Shown in pieces: positions 5,461-7,369 of a stretch of 7,369 nt of DNA (position 1 is its first letter; every line of letters begins with the position of its first letter). A program made the translations under genes and the position numbers. Origin of the DNA: Bacillota bacterium (lineage in GTDB: Bacteria > Bacillota > Clostridia > Acetivibrionales > DTU013); NCBI GenBank assembly GCA_023415815.1, contig JAEZJL010000313.1:1-7369 (forward strand). Direction: 5' to 3'. The notes under the pieces were generated by a model. That model made no database searches. It saw only the letters and a program-made list of their open reading frames with translations, and was not told where the DNA came from.

Positions 5461-5937
5461 ATGACGGGTAAGGAAGTCATACTGACTTATGAGGGCCTAA
5501 AAAAACTTGAAGAAGAGCTTGAATTCCTTAGAGGTTCAAAAAGAATGGAAATAAAGGAAAGAATTAAACAAGCTCTGTCCTTTGGCGATCTCTCAGAGAA
5601 TTCGGAATATGACGAAGCAAAAAACGAACAGGCATACGTCGAGGGAAGAATAGCCCAGATTGAGTCTATGCTTAAGCATGCAAGGGTCATTGACGAAGAG
5701 GATGTGAGCACCGAAAAGGTAACGATTGGCTCAAAGGTGAAGCTGCTTGATATGGAGTATAACGAAGAGGTGGTTTATTCAATCGTGGGCTCCGCCGAGG
5801 CGGACCCCTCAAGGTTTAAAATATCCAACGAATCCCCGGTCGGAAGCGCGCTCATGCAGAAGAAAAAGGGAAGCGTCGTAGAGGTGGCGGTGCCCGACGG
5901 CATTTTAAAATTCAAGATACTGAAAATTGAAAAATAA
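5461..5937 (+). CDS. greA: transcription elongation (transcript cleavage) factor GreA
   Basis: GreA enters the secondary channel of RNA polymerase and stimulates cleavage of the 3' end of backtracked RNA, rescuing stalled complexes. The product is 158 residues, the usual family length. Residues 1-75 form the N-terminal coiled coil (rich in Glu/Lys, YEGLKKLEEELEFLR...), with the tip loop FGDLSENSEYDEAK carrying the acidic residues Asp43 and Glu46 that hold catalytic Mg. The C-terminal FKBP-like domain includes VTIGSKVKLLD, ISNESPVGSALM and KKGSVVEVAVPDG. ATG 5461 is chosen because AAAGGAG at 5445-5451 lies 9 bases upstream; the frame is open back to 5392 but has no ribosome site there. It is followed 126 bases later by lysS, a common pair in Firmicutes, with no strong terminator between them, so partial co-transcription is likely. 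Confidence 0.98.
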   Translation: MTGKEVILTYEGLKKLEEELEFLRGSKRMEIKERIKQALSFGDLSENSEYDEAKNEQAYVEGRIAQIESMLKHARVIDEEDVSTEKVTIGSKVKLLDMEYNEEVVYSIVGSAEADPSRFKISNESPVGSALMQKKKGSVVEVAVPDGILKFKILKIEK

Positions 5938-5948
5938 GGCTATTAAGC

Positions 5949-5978
5949 TTGTACACAGTGAATAATTTAATATATAAT
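5949..5978 (+). promoter_or_regulatory. candidate sigma-A promoter of lysS
   Basis: TTGTAC (5949-5954, three of six matches) and a perfect TATAAT (5973-5978) are 18 bases apart. A start near 5985 would place the perfect hairpin at 5997 in the early leader. The -35 box is weak and the region is generally AT-rich, so a chance TATAAT is possible. Confidence 0.5.
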
Positions 5979-5996
5979 AAGCTATATATGATATCC

Positions 5997-6028
5997 GAAT
6001 AACAGTTTACTTTTGTAAACTGTTATTC
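5997..6028. repeat. perfect 14-bp hairpin in the greA-lysS gap
   Basis: GAATAACAGTTTAC (5997-6010) and GTAAACTGTTATTC (6015-6028) are exact reverse complements around a TTTT loop. The outer arms are A-rich on the left and T-rich on the right, so the core CAGTTTAC/GTAAACTG followed by TTATTCTT could act as a weak terminator, perhaps in both directions. There is no proper T run. Alternatives are a protein-binding operator or an RNase III type processing site between greA and lysS. Confidence 0.6.
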
Positions 6029-6063
6029 TTACATATAAGGCTGATGAAATCTGGGAGGATAAA

Positions 6064-7369
6064 ATGGCTGACAATATCGAAAACCAAGGAGAGCTGCAGG
6101 ATCTGAATGAAATATTGAAGGTTAGAAGGCTTAAATTGCAGGAGCTCCAGAAAAACGGGAAAGACCCCTTCATGGTCATAAATTATGACGTCACCCACTC
6201 CACTGTCGATATAACCGGGAATTTTGAGGCGCTTGAAGGACAATTCGTCTCCATGGCAGGAAGGCTGATGTCAAAAAGGGGAATGGGCAAGGCCAGCTTC
6301 TGTGATTTGCAGGACCGCGACGGCAAGATTCAGCTGTATGTGAAAATAGACGACGTCGGAGCCGAAGCTTACGAAGATTTCAAAAAATTCGATATTGGAG
6401 ACATCATAGGAGTAAAGGGCACGGTTTTTAAAACCCATAAGGGCGAAATATCCATCAAGACGGGGAAGATAATGCTTCTGGCAAAGTCCATGCAGCCGCT
6501 GCCCGAAAAGTGGCACGGCCTCAAGGACGTCGACCTGAGATACAGGCAGAGGTACGTAGACCTCATAATAAATCCGGAGGTCAGAAAAACCTTCGTAACA
6601 CGGAGCAGGATTATCAAAGGAATAAGGAAATACCTCGACGACAGGGGCTTTCTCGAGGTGGACACACCGCTTCTCAACACCATACCGGGAGGCGCTTCCG
6701 CAAAGCCTTTCATAACGCATCACAATACGCTTGACATCGATCTTTATCTCAGGATAGCGCCGGAGCTCTATCTTAAACGCCTTATCGTGGGCGGCATGGA
6801 AAAGGTATATGAAATGGGCAGGATGTTCAGAAATGAAGGCATGTCCATCAAGCACAACCCGGAGTTCACCATGATGGAGGTATATCAGGCCTACAGCGAT
6901 TACAGGGGCATGATGGAGCTGACCGAGAACCTTGTCGCAACAGTTGCCGCGGAGGTTCTGGGTACGACCCGGATAACATACCAGGGCCAGGAGGTGGACC
7001 TCACTCCGCCATGGACCAGGCTTTCAATGACGGAAGCGGTGCTGAAGCATTCCGGCGTTGATTTCGACAGTATCAAGGACGACGAGGAAGCGAGGAATGC
7101 CGCCAGGGAAAAGAAGCTGCATGTCGATGCGAAGATGACGAAGGGCGAGGTGCTGAGCCTCATGTTTGAGGAGCTTGTCGAAGAGCACCTGGTGCAGCCC
7201 ACTTTTATCACCGACTATCCCATAGAGATATCGCCGCTGACGAAGAAGAAGCCCGGAAGACCCGACCTTACCGAGAGGTTTGAGCTCTTTATAACCGGCA
7301 GAGAAATGGCCAATGCATATTCGGAGCTCAATGATCCGATCGATCAGAGGGAGAGATTTGTAAATCAAA
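6064..7369 (+). CDS. lysS: lysyl-tRNA synthetase, class II, 3'-truncated by window edge
   Basis: The enzyme charges tRNA-Lys with lysine using ATP in the cytoplasm. The window holds 435 codons plus one base; the family is about 490 to 505 residues, so the end with class II motif 3 is outside. An N-terminal helix is followed by an OB-fold anticodon-binding domain (about 60-150, with GRLMSKRGMGKASFCDLQD), then the catalytic domain from DLRYRQRYVDL (157). Motif 1 ends in GFLEVDTPLL. The lysine/ATP site includes GGASAKPF and APELYLKRL. Motif 2 is GRMFRNEGM (Arg256) followed by KHNPEFTMMEVY. ERFELFITGREMANAYSELNDP starts at residue 404. ATG 6064 is supported by GGGAGG at 6053-6058, 5 bases away. 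No T-box leader elements are visible upstream, although many Firmicutes synthetase genes have one. No frameshift is seen. Confidence 0.97.
   Translation, partial: MADNIENQGELQDLNEILKVRRLKLQELQKNGKDPFMVINYDVTHSTVDITGNFEALEGQFVSMAGRLMSKRGMGKASFCDLQDRDGKIQLYVKIDDVGAEAYEDFKKFDIGDIIGVKGTVFKTHKGEISIKTGKIMLLAKSMQPLPEKWHGLKDVDLRYRQRYVDLIINPEVRKTFVTRSRIIKGIRKYLDDRGFLEVDTPLLNTIPGGASAKPFITHHNTLDIDLYLRIAPELYLKRLIVGGMEKVYEMGRMFRNEGMSIKHNPEFTMMEVYQAYSDYRGMMELTENLVATVAAEVLGTTRITYQGQEVDLTPPWTRLSMTEAVLKHSGVDFDSIKDDEEARNAAREKKLHVDAKMTKGEVLSLMFEELVEEHLVQPTFITDYPIEISPLTKKKPGRPDLTERFELFITGREMANAYSELNDPIDQRERFVNQ

Noticed and set aside
6271..6855. 194-codon open frame on the minus strand
   Set aside because: It is antisense to lysS and shows no recognisable motif; the lysS frame is certain.

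Overview
The window looks like a chromosomal core region of an endospore-forming member of the Firmicutes, most likely class Clostridia. The evidence is a clear spoIIR gene, strong AGGAGG-type ribosome binding sites, sigma-A promoters with TTGACA/TATAAT boxes, heavy use of AGG/AGA/ATA codons, and the greA-lysS gene pair common in this phylum. All recognised genes are on the + strand. I see no insertion sequence, phage gene, CRISPR array, tRNA or rRNA.

Layout from left to right. (1) The 3' nine-tenths of pyrG (CTP synthase), closed by a rho-independent terminator. (2) spoIIR, the forespore signalling protein that triggers sigma-E activation. It is preceded by a good candidate sigma-F promoter. 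(3) guaB (IMP dehydrogenase), with its own sigma-A promoter overlaid by an 8-bp inverted repeat, a GTG start and a long terminator hairpin. As far as I can recall the sequences, the protein is of the type found in the protozoan Tritrichomonas foetus, and its catalytic residues fall at the same residue numbers. (4) A 346-residue protein I cannot assign, with a Rossmann-like middle segment that lacks a glycine-rich loop. (5) A near-consensus sigma-A promoter followed by an unusually long leader (about 230 nt) containing a perfect palindrome and several hairpins, then greA (transcript cleavage factor). (6) A second promoter and a perfect 14-bp hairpin, then lysS (class II lysyl-tRNA synthetase), cut off by the right edge about 60 to 70 residues before its expected end.

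Functionally the region mixes nucleotide synthesis (CTP from UTP; XMP/GTP branch from IMP), transcription elongation and translation, with one sporulation gene placed between the two nucleotide genes. Each gene or pair seems to have its own promoter, so this is a string of short transcription units. The parts least explained by standard annotation are the orphan protein before greA, the structured greA leader, the inverted repeat over the guaB promoter and the hairpin before lysS.
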